A DNA stretch of 64,000 nucleotides from Vibrio cyclitrophicus (GTDB taxonomy: Bacteria > Pseudomonadota > Gammaproteobacteria > Enterobacterales > Vibrionaceae), in contig NZ_AP025481.1 in the NCBI RefSeq assembly GCF_024347435.1, forward strand, positions 1,364,001 to 1,428,000, read 5' to 3'. Below, one piece after another: positions 9,801 to 17,866 of this stretch; position 1 is the first letter of the stretch, and every line of letters starts with the position of its first letter. The notes beneath the pieces are model-generated. The model was not told the origin of the DNA. It worked only from the letters and a program-made list of their open reading frames with translations, and ran no database searches. The translations under genes and the position numbers were made by a program.

Positions 9801-10533
9801 CTCAAGTGAACTGTTCCGCTTAGACACAGCAGACGAAGTCATGAAGCGAGTCGACTTCCGTAACGTTGGCGAAGATCAAGTCGAAGGCCTGGTCGTGATG
9901 TCTATCGATGATGGCGTGTCTACGGGCGAAGATCTTGACCCAGCCAATGATGCGATTGTGGCAGTTGTAAACTCAACCAATGAATCTCAATCGTTCAAAA
10001 TCACAGGTGCGAAAGGCTTTACACTTCACGGCGTTCAACAAAACTCCGCTGATAACACAGTGAAAGGCGCAAGCTTTGCCGCTGAAACCTTCACGGTACC
10101 TGCATTAACCACCGCTGTATTTGTACAAGTACAAGGTGACGCACAAGGTGTCGGCCTGCCAGTTGATAACTCTGATAAAGATGTGTCTAGCATTCCTCCA
10201 TACGGTCAAACAACGGTTTACGTTCGTGGTGACATGAATGGATGGGGTGCAGCTGATAATTGGGCGATGAGCTTTGTTGCTAATGGGATTTACTCTGTAA
10301 CAGGTACTTTGGAAGCGGGGGACTATGGCTTCAAGTTTGCCGATGCTGACTGGAAAACACCTAACTTCGGTTGTGATTCAGTTGAACTTGCTGATGGTTC
10401 AATCGACCTTGGTACTGATGGTAACTGCCAATTAAGCGTAGTAGAAGCTGGCGACTACACATTCACTCTAAATGCGATTCATGAGTTGGATGACAGCGTT
10501 GAAAAAGCGGTCGTTTCAGTAACCAAGAACTAA
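6886..10533 (+). CDS. pulA: Pullulanase-type alpha-1,6-glucosidase, surface lipoprotein
   Basis: The protein is a 1215-residue lipoprotein with a basic N-terminus and lipobox LIAGC (Cys28). Domains in order: an N-terminal pullulanase-associated CBM41-like module (YYKRD, then GWGLHLWNGEGC); a middle linker domain; a CBM48-like module (ATFKLWAPTAQDVELVLY); a GH13 barrel with LIMDVVYNHT, DGFRFDLMGH (Asp681), YGEGWDFG (Glu710) and SKHDNQT (Asp848); and a C-terminal beta domain. The tail from about residue 1105 (TTVYVRGDMNGWG) resembles an X25/starch-binding module. It would debranch alpha-1,6 links in pullulan, starch or glycogen outside the cell. The ATG at 6886 is chosen because it yields a proper lipoprotein signal. 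Its ribosome site is weak, and a GTG at 6835 is possible. Confidence 0.92.
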   Translation: MTKKRSFKRSTLAKAILPLFTATLIAGCGSDNDSDNGTEAGNSGLYKAGENEVVIYYKRDVAAASTSGSTYDGWGLHLWNGEGCTSTDLVAMGLSETGTDWNSPYEYEGISDTYGAYYVLRVNPDASDPHKCMNFILHNGDEKAFGSANSKVELDKLGESQGVFGFHGSSELYYDPISDRPVNIDGQKAHWLDAETIAWEAAGNADSVKLFYALDNSITMNDDKEIVGGTAIELSKDGELSSELKERFRHLASLPALAIDVDDNTLRTILKSQIIFVAYNANGDVISSTEVQKPGVLDAVFASEDAGNAMGEELGAIVEGSAATFKLWAPTAQDVELVLYSEDLQNSQVFPMTESTETGIWATDAVSNAVNSYYRYQVKVYHPTTGNIETRLVTDPYSLSLSKNSAYSQVIDLNDAALMPEGWVGYKRPTVKKDEDHVLYESHLRDFSFSDTLGKKEWNGKYLALTEADRESVKHLQELKDAGLTTLHILPAFDIATVDEDEASRVDITDTVGKLCDVKPAAALCGNEDENKVIEDVLDGYDPSTGDAQALMNDLRMLDSFNWGYDPFHYTVPEGSYATDPNGSKRILEFRQMVKATHDMDLKLIMDVVYNHTNASGVNDKSVLDKIVPGYYHRLNVNTGGVENSTCCDNTATENLMMGKLMVDSLKVWADDYKVDGFRFDLMGHQPKDVMVEALEEVRKIDPNTLFYGEGWDFGEVANNARFDQANQINMAGTEIGTFSDRLRDAVRGGSPFDGGVDSEGNHPLRFNQGFGNAAIANEETKVDQDSINGRLHNQDLVRLGMAGNLAEYVLIDYKGDTKLGKNVDYNGAPAGYTKMPSENISYVSKHDNQTLWDNNAYKIAAGTSSAERARMQSVSLSTVMLGQGIPFIHMGSELLRSKSMQRDSYDSGDWYNRVMFDGTDNNWNVGLPREDKDGANWDLIKTIIGDSTAEPDADDIALTKQQFLELLKIRSSSELFRLDTADEVMKRVDFRNVGEDQVEGLVVMSIDDGVSTGEDLDPANDAIVAVVNSTNESQSFKITGAKGFTLHGVQQNSADNTVKGASFAAETFTVPALTTAVFVQVQGDAQGVGLPVDNSDKDVSSIPPYGQTTVYVRGDMNGWGAADNWAMSFVANGIYSVTGTLEAGDYGFKFADADWKTPNFGCDSVELADGSIDLGTDGNCQLSVVEAGDYTFTLNAIHELDDSVEKAVVSVTKN

Positions 10534-10590
10534 GTCTTAAAGCATAGAATTCTAATAACAAATAATAAAACCAGCGAAAGCTAGCCTTTT

Positions 10591-10615
10591 GGGAGACGTC
10601 AGTCTCCCTTTTTTT
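10591..10615 (+). terminator. Intrinsic terminator after pullulanase
   Basis: The stem GGGAGAC/GTCTCCC (10591-10597 and 10602-10608) is followed by seven T, about 60 bp after the pullulanase stop. Confidence 0.88.
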
Positions 10616-10704
10616 GTGCTAAATAAACTCCAATCCAAATGAACCACACGATTCTTACTATCCTTACATCGATCGATGCTCTTTGATGAAACGATGCACA
10701 AACT

Positions 10705-10739
10705 GTCTTGGGTCTTGGGTCTTGGGTCTTGGGTCTTGG
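10705..10739. repeat. Five tandem copies of a 7-bp unit
   Basis: GTCTTGG is repeated five times without error. It lies in a non-coding stretch beyond the pullulanase terminator, and similar 7-8 bp repeats occur at 43692, 45296 and 53381. An open frame spans it on the reverse strand but looks spurious. Confidence 0.9.
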
Positions 10740-11062
10740 CAGGCCCAATAGCGACTATGCCTAAAACCACAAGCATGATTGGAGATCCTAATGACTTATC
10801 GGTACTAAGATAAGTAAAGACCTGGTTATTAACTTATGAGGTTCAAAAATAATATAACGAGAGTCAATAGATAGTGTTATTCGATAGAGCATCGATAATT
10901 TAGCGTAAATAGCTTTAGCGTAAATAATTATGGCTACTATTGCTTTCAGCTATTTGGCAATGGGTAACAATGGCTGTTTTAGCCACTCTATCTAGCTTGG
11001 TTATTTCGGTCACCTCTCTCACCAAATTTATTTTCCACTCAAATTATATTTATCTAAAGCAA
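10740..11062. other. Intergenic stretch without a clear gene
   Basis: Between the heptamer repeat and the malM terminator the sequence is AT-rich. A forward 31-codon frame (10970-11065) encodes a hydrophobic peptide starting MAVLATLSSL, but it lacks a convincing ribosome site and is not called. A short internal duplication (TTTAGCGTAAATA-like) lies near 10900-10930. Confidence 0.4.
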
Positions 11063-11086
11063 TAAAAAAGGACCCAAACGGGTCCC
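11063..11086 (-). terminator. Intrinsic terminator after malM
   Basis: On the reverse strand the stem GGACCC/GGGTCC (11070-11085) is followed by a T-run (A-run 11063-11069 on the plus strand), about 40 bp past the malM stop. Confidence 0.8.
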
Positions 11087-11123
11087 TTATTATCATGTCA
11101 TTCAGTATTTACAAACTGTTGAA

Positions 11124-11951
11124 TTACTTTTTATTGACAGCTTTTACAAATACTTCTTGCGCGCCTTCAATACCTAATGCTTTTGCTTCATCTAATAAGC
11201 TAAGAGCTTTAGGAATATTGTCTTCAGTTACAGCTGTTTGAATCGCATTGTGATAGTAGGTTTGCGTTTCAGGTTGAATAGTATCGATTTTAGCAACAGC
11301 AGGTTTAGCATTAGATTCACTGTTTGATGAACCAATTGAGAAGAAGCTCGCTTTATCGATTGTAACTTCTATCTTACCAACGTTAGCATTTGGAATCGGG
11401 ATATCTTTCACTTCAGGTAAATAATTACCACGGCCTTCCGCGTCCAAACGAGCAGGGTGGATCACATCAGTAAAGCCACCAAGATCGTTTTGATCTGTGT
11501 AGATAACTAAATAAACTGATTTTGCTGTTGTCGGTGGGTAAAAATCGTTCTCAGTAACGAGACGGTTCCCCAAGTGCAATCTTGGTTTCGCGTATTCGAA
11601 GCTATCTTTACCATAACGCTCTAGCTCACGACCATTTTCGTCATAGATGACCGCATTTGGAACAAAGGCAGTATCACCGATAATGCTCGTGATATTAATT
11701 GAATACTCACCGCGGTCTGCAGGCAATTCAATCGCTACTACAGGGCTGTTTATGCCTTGATAGTTTAATACTTGGCTATTTGGTGTCACGTCAAAAATTG
11801 CCGAGCTTGGTAGCTTCATAGGAGCAAATTGAAGACCAGTAATCGAGTTAACTTGTTCAGCTTGTGCAACTTGCACTTGTTCGACTACTTGTGCTGATTG
11901 GCAACCGGCCAATGCTACACAGCCACTCAACATCAGAGCTTTGAAATACAT
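11124..11951 (-). CDS. malM: Maltose operon periplasmic protein MalM
   Basis: The 275-residue protein has a signal and a likely lipobox (VALAGC, Cys17), so it may be membrane-anchored, whereas E. coli MalM is described as periplasmic. The body carries the MalM pattern: FAPMKLPSSAIFDVTPNSQV, VAIELPADRGEYSINITS and YLVIYTDQNDLGG. MalM belongs to the maltose regulon; its exact role is unsettled, and a polysaccharide-binding role has been proposed. It lies 162 bp downstream of lamB on the same strand, as in E. coli malK-lamB-malM, with a terminator-like hairpin between them that would lower its expression. A good GGAAGG site precedes the ATG. Confidence 0.88.
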   Translation of the reverse strand: MYFKALMLSGCVALAGCQSAQVVEQVQVAQAEQVNSITGLQFAPMKLPSSAIFDVTPNSQVLNYQGINSPVVAIELPADRGEYSINITSIIGDTAFVPNAVIYDENGRELERYGKDSFEYAKPRLHLGNRLVTENDFYPPTTAKSVYLVIYTDQNDLGGFTDVIHPARLDAEGRGNYLPEVKDIPIPNANVGKIEVTIDKASFFSIGSSNSESNAKPAVAKIDTIQPETQTYYHNAIQTAVTEDNIPKALSLLDEAKALGIEGAQEVFVKAVNKK

Positions 11952-12050
11952 AACCCTTCCTTTTTTATTTTTTTAAGAAATTTACTAACTTTAATTACCA
12001 CAAAGAGAACTATTCACCTAGGGAACGATCAACTTAATCGTACATTCCTT

Positions 12051-12078
12051 AAAAAAATAGCCGACGCAAGCCGGCTAT
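12051..12078 (-). terminator. Terminator or attenuator between lamB and malM
   Basis: On the reverse strand the stem ATAGCCG/CGGCTAT is followed by seven T (A-run 12051-12057). It lies 36 bp beyond the lamB stop and before malM, so it should let only part of the transcription through. Confidence 0.8.
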
Positions 12079-12113
12079 GAATTAGGACAGTTTAGGATTT
12101 TAAGCTAAGTGGC

Positions 12114-13322
12114 TTACCACCAAGCTTCAACTTGGATACCAACAACGAAATCGTTGTCTGCGCCTTGGCCGGTAACAACACCGTTTTCATCTTTAACTTC
12201 ACCGAATGAATCGTTTTCTAGATCCATCAGGTAGCTACCGTATACGCGAATTTCAGGACGAGCCCAGAAGCTGTCGCCCATTGCCCATGCTTGAGCAACA
12301 GTAAATTTAGCGCCGCCAAAGTCAACGTTGTCTACTTCACCAGCGTTATAGCCAGCTTCGAAGATAGTGCGCATTGTGTCGTTCCACTTATACATTGGAC
12401 GAGCCACGATAGAGTATTGGCTTGAATCATGCTTATCAGTACCTAGGTCTGAACCTGCTAGGTATGCAAGTTGGTGACCCATTTCCCAAGATTCGCCTAG
12501 GTTCATTACACCCCAGTTAAGAATACGGTAACCAAAACCATCGTCTTGAGCACCAGAGCGATCATAGTACGCACCTGAACCCCAGAAATTAGCCATTTGA
12601 ACGCCGTAACCAGCAGTACCTAGCTGAACAACTGTTTGGTTGAAACCATTGCTCATGTTTTGGTGGATAATACCTGTAGCAAGTAGACCATCATCACCAT
12701 CGTATTTGCCATTCTTGTTTTCAGTACCGAAGTTGTAAACAACTCCAAGCTCTAAACTAGCATCTTCCCATAGCCCGATATTTGCTAGGCGAGCATCAGC
12801 CATGTAACCAGCACCATTATCATCTTCGCCATCTTGAATAATCGCTAAAGAAAGTTTTTGGTTACCAACTGAAATATTTTCAATACCGCCACCAGTACCT
12901 GATGTATTTAGGAAGTAGAAGTCAGTAATATGGATATCTTTACGTTGGTAGTATGTTTTACCAGCCCAAAGAGTCGCTTCTTCATCGAAAGATAGAACGC
13001 CTTTTGCTTTAACAGCGAACTGAGCGACGTTAAAGTCACCGTCTTCCCAGCCATTTGCGCCATCAGCACCAGAAGCGATCATTGATTCTAAACGCCAGGT
13101 TTGCTCACCAGTTTTTAGTTCTTCAGCTAAGCCAAACTCAGAATAGTTGTCGTTTTCATTACCTAGACGGCCAATACCATTCTTCATGAATGAAACGTCA
13201 CCACCATCATTTCCGCTAATACCAGTACCAGCACGCATGTAGCCATTAAAATCTACAGCGAACGCAGAGCCAGCAGCTAACGTAGTTGCCACTGCAGCAG
13301 CAATCAAACTTACTTTTTTCAT
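12114..13322 (-). CDS. lamB: Maltoporin LamB
   Basis: The protein has 402 residues, with signal peptide MKKVSLIAAAVATTLAAGSAFA and mature start VDFNGYMRAGTGIS, the classic LamB N-terminus. Alternating aromatic beta-strands end in VEAWW, a terminal aromatic motif of outer-membrane barrels. LamB forms a trimeric 18-strand channel for maltodextrins. The start at 13322 is chosen because TGGAG precedes it; an upstream in-frame codon at 13334 lacks this. It is divergent from the glgX-type gene across 434 bp containing MalT-like boxes, and malM follows downstream. No malEFGK genes are present in this window. Confidence 0.93.
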   Translation of the reverse strand: MKKVSLIAAAVATTLAAGSAFAVDFNGYMRAGTGISGNDGGDVSFMKNGIGRLGNENDNYSEFGLAEELKTGEQTWRLESMIASGADGANGWEDGDFNVAQFAVKAKGVLSFDEEATLWAGKTYYQRKDIHITDFYFLNTSGTGGGIENISVGNQKLSLAIIQDGEDDNGAGYMADARLANIGLWEDASLELGVVYNFGTENKNGKYDGDDGLLATGIIHQNMSNGFNQTVVQLGTAGYGVQMANFWGSGAYYDRSGAQDDGFGYRILNWGVMNLGESWEMGHQLAYLAGSDLGTDKHDSSQYSIVARPMYKWNDTMRTIFEAGYNAGEVDNVDFGGAKFTVAQAWAMGDSFWARPEIRVYGSYLMDLENDSFGEVKDENGVVTGQGADNDFVVGIQVEAWW

Positions 13323-13461
13323 TCTTAACTCCATTAAGGACGATTTATTTTAGGTTTTTATATTTTTGCTCTCTTGCGGCAACCAAAGGCAGTAATGGTA
13401 GTCGTAAGATAGAGAGGTTTAGGGTTTCCCCTGATTCGTTTCAACGGGGTCAATATTAAGA

Positions 13462-13576
13462 GGGGATGACAAGTTTGACTTCCTCCGCCCCTAAGTTAAT
13501 TAAGGGGGACTAGAGGGGAGTAGAAAATATACAGAATGGTGTTTTAAAGAGGTAGATCACTTAATATAGGAGGAGT
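13462..13576. promoter_or_regulatory. Cluster of MalT-box-like sites in the lamB-glgX divergent region
   Basis: The 13323-13756 gap holds several matches to the MalT consensus GGGGA[T/G]GAGG. They are GGGGATGACA (13462-13471, plus), GGGGCGGAGG (13482-13491, minus, 9 of 10), a tandem pair GGGGACTAGA and GGGGAGTAGA (13505-13524, plus), and TAGGAGGAGT (13567-13576, plus). Multiple boxes in both orientations between divergent maltodextrin genes fit MalT-dependent activation. The rest of the gap shows no gene. Confidence 0.6.
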
Positions 13577-13756
13577 AGACAGCACACAGATCTAATTATT
13601 CAACATAAGTGAGATCTAGCTCAAATATATAATTTGAACTTCATCGATGAATTATTTTTTTTACCGTAATTAATCTGTGAAGTTGCTTGACCTTATTGTG
13701 ACAAAGCTTTTTACTTATAGTTCACTGATGTCGATAAACGAACAAGAAATCAAGCA

Positions 13757-15751
13757 ATGACTAGAACGCTCGCTCGCCCTTATCCGCTAGGCGCAACGCT
13801 AGGTAACACTGGCTGTAACTTTTCTATTTTTTCTCCTGACTGTAAATCTCTATCTCTCGCGCTCTTTGATGAGAACGATGAATTCACCACTTACACGTTG
13901 GAAGATGAATACGCCGATATCAGATATGTGTTTATCGAAGGCATTAAAGCTGGACAAAAATACGGCTTCATTGCTGAAACTGACGATGGCCCAATCTTAC
14001 TTTCAGACCCATACGCCAAATCAATCAGCGAACCGCTCGATTACGTCACTCCATATACCAATGAAAAAAGCTTTTCGATGGCGAAATGTGTTGTTGTCGA
14101 TGATACCTTTGATTGGCAAGACGTCGAAAAGCCACGTATTAGCCGCGAAGAAACTGTTCTTTTTGAAACTCATGTAAAAGGCCTATCTAAACTTCATCCA
14201 GCGGTGGAGACTAACGCGAAAGGTCGTTATTTAGGGTTGATTAGCCCTGAAATGCTTGCGTTCTACAAACAGCAAAATATCAACTCTCTACAGCTTTTGC
14301 CCATTGCCGCATGCATGCATGAACCACACCTATTAGACATGGGTAAAGTGAACTATTGGGGTTACAACCCATACTTGTTTATGGTGCCTGACCCTCGCTA
14401 CGCAGAGAAAGATGCCGTAAACGAGTTAAAGACTGCGATTCGCGAACTGCACCGCAATGGCATCGAAGTCATTCTAGACGTGGTGTACAACCACACAGCA
14501 GAGGGTGGGGAAGGCGGAACCACCTTCAACCTAAAAGCACTCGATAGCCGCTACTACATTAAACATGGCTGCCATTATGCGAATTTCACGGGTTGTGGAA
14601 ACACAGTAGATCTCACCCACCAGCCCGCACTCAACTTAGTGATGGATACGCTTCGTTACTGGGTGAGTGAATTCAAAGTCGACGGCTTCCGTTTTGATTT
14701 GGCCGCGACGCTGGGACGTGAAGGCGATAATTACAACCCTGAAGCTGCTTTTTTCAAAGCCGTTGCTCAAGATCCTGTGCTCAAAGAGACCAAGTTGATT
14801 GCAGAACCGTGGGATATTGGCCCTAACGGTTATCAAGTAGGTAACTTTCCACTAGGCTGGAATGAATGTAACGACAAACTGCGTGATATCACACGTAGCT
14901 TCTGGCGCGGTGATCAAGGCTATCTAAAAGAGTTTGCGACGCGCTTAATGGGATCTCGCGATATCTACAGCGCAGCACACTGGCCATATAGACTAACCGT
15001 AAACTACATCACGTATCACGACGGCTTCACAATGCAAGATCTTGTCTCTTACAAACACAAGCACAATGAAGATAACGGCGAGAACAACCGAGATGGACAC
15101 GGTGATAACCGCTCTGATAACTACGGTGTTGAAGGGGAAACCGAAAACCTATTGGTTGTTGCCACACGCGAAAAACAGAAACGTAACTTCATGGCGAGTC
15201 TGTTGTTTGCCTTTGGCATTCCACATATTCTGACAGCTGATGTGTTATCTCACACTCAAAAAGGCAACAACAACGCTTACTGTCAAGATAGTGTAACTAG
15301 CTGGATTAACTGGGAAGATTCTGAGCGAAAAACTTATTTCAAGACTTGGTTAGCTGAAATGATCTCTGCACGTCAACAATATATGGTGCCTTTTATTAAG
15401 GCGTTCAGTGGAGAAAAACGCAACTCGAACCGCATCTTCTGGAGCCGTGTCGATGGCACACTCATGGAGCATGATGATTGGAACCGTTTAAGCTCTGTTG
15501 CGCTGCACTTAGGTATTGGCAAAGACGGTGACGAATTGATTTATTTGATAAACCAAACCAACGCACCCGCTCGATTCTCGTTACCGACTGATCGCGACCA
15601 AAACTGGGTCACCATTTGTGATACCAACTTACGGAATGTAAAACCAGGTCATGCAGAAGGTGAAATGCTGCTATCGCCGACTTCGATGGCAATTTTGCAC
15701 TACTCGCCAGATAACACTGATTTGATTGAAGTAAAAGCTAAGCTAGCTTAA
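13757..15751 (+). CDS. glgX: Glycogen debranching enzyme / isoamylase, GlgX type
   Basis: The 664-residue cytoplasmic enzyme is close to the 657 residues of E. coli GlgX. It opens with a CBM48 module (RPYPLGATLGNTGCNFSIFS), followed by a GH13 barrel with VILDVVYNHTAEG, DGFRFDLAAT (nucleophile Asp314), IAEPWDIG (acid/base Glu350) and TYHDGF (Asp422). The GENNRDGHGDNRS segment is typical of the isoamylase/GlgX group. It removes alpha-1,6 branches, preferably short stubs of limit dextrins. It sits apart from other glg genes and is divergent from lamB, so it probably serves maltodextrin use under MalT control here. Confidence 0.9.
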   Translation: MTRTLARPYPLGATLGNTGCNFSIFSPDCKSLSLALFDENDEFTTYTLEDEYADIRYVFIEGIKAGQKYGFIAETDDGPILLSDPYAKSISEPLDYVTPYTNEKSFSMAKCVVVDDTFDWQDVEKPRISREETVLFETHVKGLSKLHPAVETNAKGRYLGLISPEMLAFYKQQNINSLQLLPIAACMHEPHLLDMGKVNYWGYNPYLFMVPDPRYAEKDAVNELKTAIRELHRNGIEVILDVVYNHTAEGGEGGTTFNLKALDSRYYIKHGCHYANFTGCGNTVDLTHQPALNLVMDTLRYWVSEFKVDGFRFDLAATLGREGDNYNPEAAFFKAVAQDPVLKETKLIAEPWDIGPNGYQVGNFPLGWNECNDKLRDITRSFWRGDQGYLKEFATRLMGSRDIYSAAHWPYRLTVNYITYHDGFTMQDLVSYKHKHNEDNGENNRDGHGDNRSDNYGVEGETENLLVVATREKQKRNFMASLLFAFGIPHILTADVLSHTQKGNNNAYCQDSVTSWINWEDSERKTYFKTWLAEMISARQQYMVPFIKAFSGEKRNSNRIFWSRVDGTLMEHDDWNRLSSVALHLGIGKDGDELIYLINQTNAPARFSLPTDRDQNWVTICDTNLRNVKPGHAEGEMLLSPTSMAILHYSPDNTDLIEVKAKLA

Positions 15752-15772
15752 TAAAACGCCAAAAACCATAAA

Positions 15773-15802
15773 AGCCAGTTATATTTATAGCTGGTTTTTT
15801 TA
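15773..15802 (+). terminator. Intrinsic terminator after glgX
   Basis: An 11-bp stem (15773-15783 with 15786-15796, two G-U pairs) runs into a T-run about 20 bp past the glgX stop. Confidence 0.82.
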
Positions 15803-15918
15803 TTAGCTGAATATCACATAAATCATTCTTTTATATGGAATCATTTGCATTGATGTGATGGATGAAACTGTTTAGTATTGCCGTACTATAAAAATGAATC
15901 TATAACGTCTTGGATATC

Positions 15919-17724
15919 ATGGCTTTACCTAAAACACTTATTCGGCTTTTCAAACCATACATACTCTTACTAACCGGAGGAATGCTTTATTTAGCTATCG
16001 CTCAACTAGAGAAAGTAGAAACTACAGCAACTAACCAATCATCATCAAATATTCGTATCGCTAGTTCCACTATTCGCTCAAATATCGAAGCCGTTTTCGG
16101 CAAGCTTTACTTTCTTGAGACCAGTTTAGGCTTACCTAAGGCATCCAGCTTTGATGACAAAAAATTTCGCGAAATCAGTGATAATATCCTAAAAAGAACA
16201 CCCAATTTCTCAGATATCGTTCGATACAAACCGCAATCTCAAAATTATATTTCCACTCGAGGTCTTCCACTTTCGAGCGAACAAATCGCCGTAATACAAT
16301 GGCATTCAATAGACAACGTCGTTGAGGATTTCTACATTTCTTCCGTTTATCAAAAGCCTGATGGGCGTTGGGTATTTGCGGTAAAACACACGGTAGAAAG
16401 ATTGAACGAGGAAATATGGATTGAATTTGACTTGTTGCACACCACGCAGGGTTTAAGAAGCCTTAAAACACTCAGCAATGGCTATGTTTTCGTTGTCGAT
16501 CGAACAACTGAAAGACTGGTATTCCACCCAGATCCGAAACGTATTGGTTCTAAATCAATCAGCTATCATGCCGGTATCAGCAAGCAACTCTCACAAGGTG
16601 AAACTGGCGGGTTACACGAATACTACTACCAAGATAATTTTAAGATATCGGTTTTCGACGCTGACAACAGCTTAAATTGGGTTTTCATCGCGGGTACTGA
16701 TCGCCACGACATATTAACCAGTTCACACCAATTTACGTTAACGGGCGTGGTGCTAGGCTCACTGCTTCTACTGTGGATTGGGGCAAACTATCTGGCTTAC
16801 CGCTTAAATGTGTTGTTATCACGACTTAATAAAGTCGATGACCTCGCCAGCTTTAAGCGAGAGTTAAAATCGATACTGGATAGTTTTACGTACCATAAAG
16901 GCGTTCAGTTTTGCCTTTATCAGCCGGAAAATCATTCGTTTAGTACCATTGATTATCATGGGAACAAATCAACAGTACACTATGGTCAATCCCTTGCAGA
17001 GCGCTTTCCAGAAGACACCATGGTTTACCGAAACGGAAAGTACGCAGATCCATTGGCATGTAAACTCAAGATCCATCAACGTCATTACTGTATTCCTTTA
17101 CACTCTCGCAAACAGTTGATTGCGATTCTCTATGTGAATGCGAGTTTGCCGATCAGCCAAAGTATTCTGCGTATGATCAGAGATTACACTGAAGTCTCTT
17201 TATCTAACTTGTTACTCAACCACCAATTGAGCCGCAAGGATCTGATGACGCAGCTAGATAACAAAAGTAGTTTCAATGTCGCATTAAAAAACTACGCAAG
17301 TGAGCCAGAGACCTATGTTGCTTTACTTGATATCGATAATTTTGACCACGTAAACCGCGCCTACGGTGAAGCGATTGGCGACAATATGATAAAGCTCACT
17401 GCAGAAACTCTACGTTCCTACTTCCCTAAACCAAGGAGCTTGTGCCTTGCTCGAGTTGGTGGGAAAGAGTTCGCCATCTTATTCAAAGCAAATGATGCTA
17501 AAGATGCCAAATTCCAATTGGATCAATGTCGAATTAGGATCTCAGAGAAAACTATCGCTACACCAGACATCACGCTTTCGTTAGGTGTTAGTGTAGGGTT
17601 TTCACGAATAGAAGGCGAAAGAGATTCAGCGTTAGCTTTAGCGGAACAGGCGAAACTTATCGCCCAACAACTCGGAAAGAACAGAGTAGAAGGCCATATA
17701 AGAGCAGTCGCAAAAGAATCTTAA
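15919..17724 (+). CDS. Membrane sensor with degenerate GGDEF domain
   Basis: The 601-residue protein has transmembrane segments near residues 13-28 and 273-293 that enclose a periplasmic sensor region, probably a Cache-like fold. A cytoplasmic stretch and a C-terminal GGDEF domain (about 435-595) follow. The metal-binding LLDIDNFDHVNRAYG motif is present, but the signature reads GGKEF (Gly514-Phe518). A lysine replaces the acidic third residue that in diguanylate cyclases such as PleD is needed for catalysis. It may therefore be a GTP- or c-di-GMP-binding sensor with no cyclase activity. The ATG at 15919 is preferred over a TTG at 15910. It stands alone between terminators. Confidence 0.85.
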   Translation: MALPKTLIRLFKPYILLLTGGMLYLAIAQLEKVETTATNQSSSNIRIASSTIRSNIEAVFGKLYFLETSLGLPKASSFDDKKFREISDNILKRTPNFSDIVRYKPQSQNYISTRGLPLSSEQIAVIQWHSIDNVVEDFYISSVYQKPDGRWVFAVKHTVERLNEEIWIEFDLLHTTQGLRSLKTLSNGYVFVVDRTTERLVFHPDPKRIGSKSISYHAGISKQLSQGETGGLHEYYYQDNFKISVFDADNSLNWVFIAGTDRHDILTSSHQFTLTGVVLGSLLLLWIGANYLAYRLNVLLSRLNKVDDLASFKRELKSILDSFTYHKGVQFCLYQPENHSFSTIDYHGNKSTVHYGQSLAERFPEDTMVYRNGKYADPLACKLKIHQRHYCIPLHSRKQLIAILYVNASLPISQSILRMIRDYTEVSLSNLLLNHQLSRKDLMTQLDNKSSFNVALKNYASEPETYVALLDIDNFDHVNRAYGEAIGDNMIKLTAETLRSYFPKPRSLCLARVGGKEFAILFKANDAKDAKFQLDQCRIRISEKTIATPDITLSLGVSVGFSRIEGERDSALALAEQAKLIAQQLGKNRVEGHIRAVAKES

Positions 17725-17765
17725 AGAGCCTTGAAGTCACTCATTGTTTCAAGCATCGACTTCTT

Positions 17766-17802
17766 AAGCACCTAGGATTTATTTTCTAGGTGCTTTTGTT
17801 TT
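17766..17802 (+). terminator. Intrinsic terminator after the GGDEF gene
   Basis: The stem AAGCACCTAG/CTAGGTGCTT (17766-17775 and 17786-17795) is followed by T-rich sequence. Confidence 0.85.
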
Positions 17803-17866
17803 TATAGAAAGTCATTACAATGCGCCTTCGCCACGACAATACCCTATTCCTAACGACACGAACCTT

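Noticed and set aside
10552..10776. Reverse-strand open frame across the GTCTTGG repeat
   Set aside because: It contains the tandem repeat and the pullulanase terminator and has no ribosome site or family features.
10970..11065. 31-codon hydrophobic peptide frame before malM
   Set aside because: It has no convincing ribosome site and ends within the malM terminator; kept only as a note in the gap entry.
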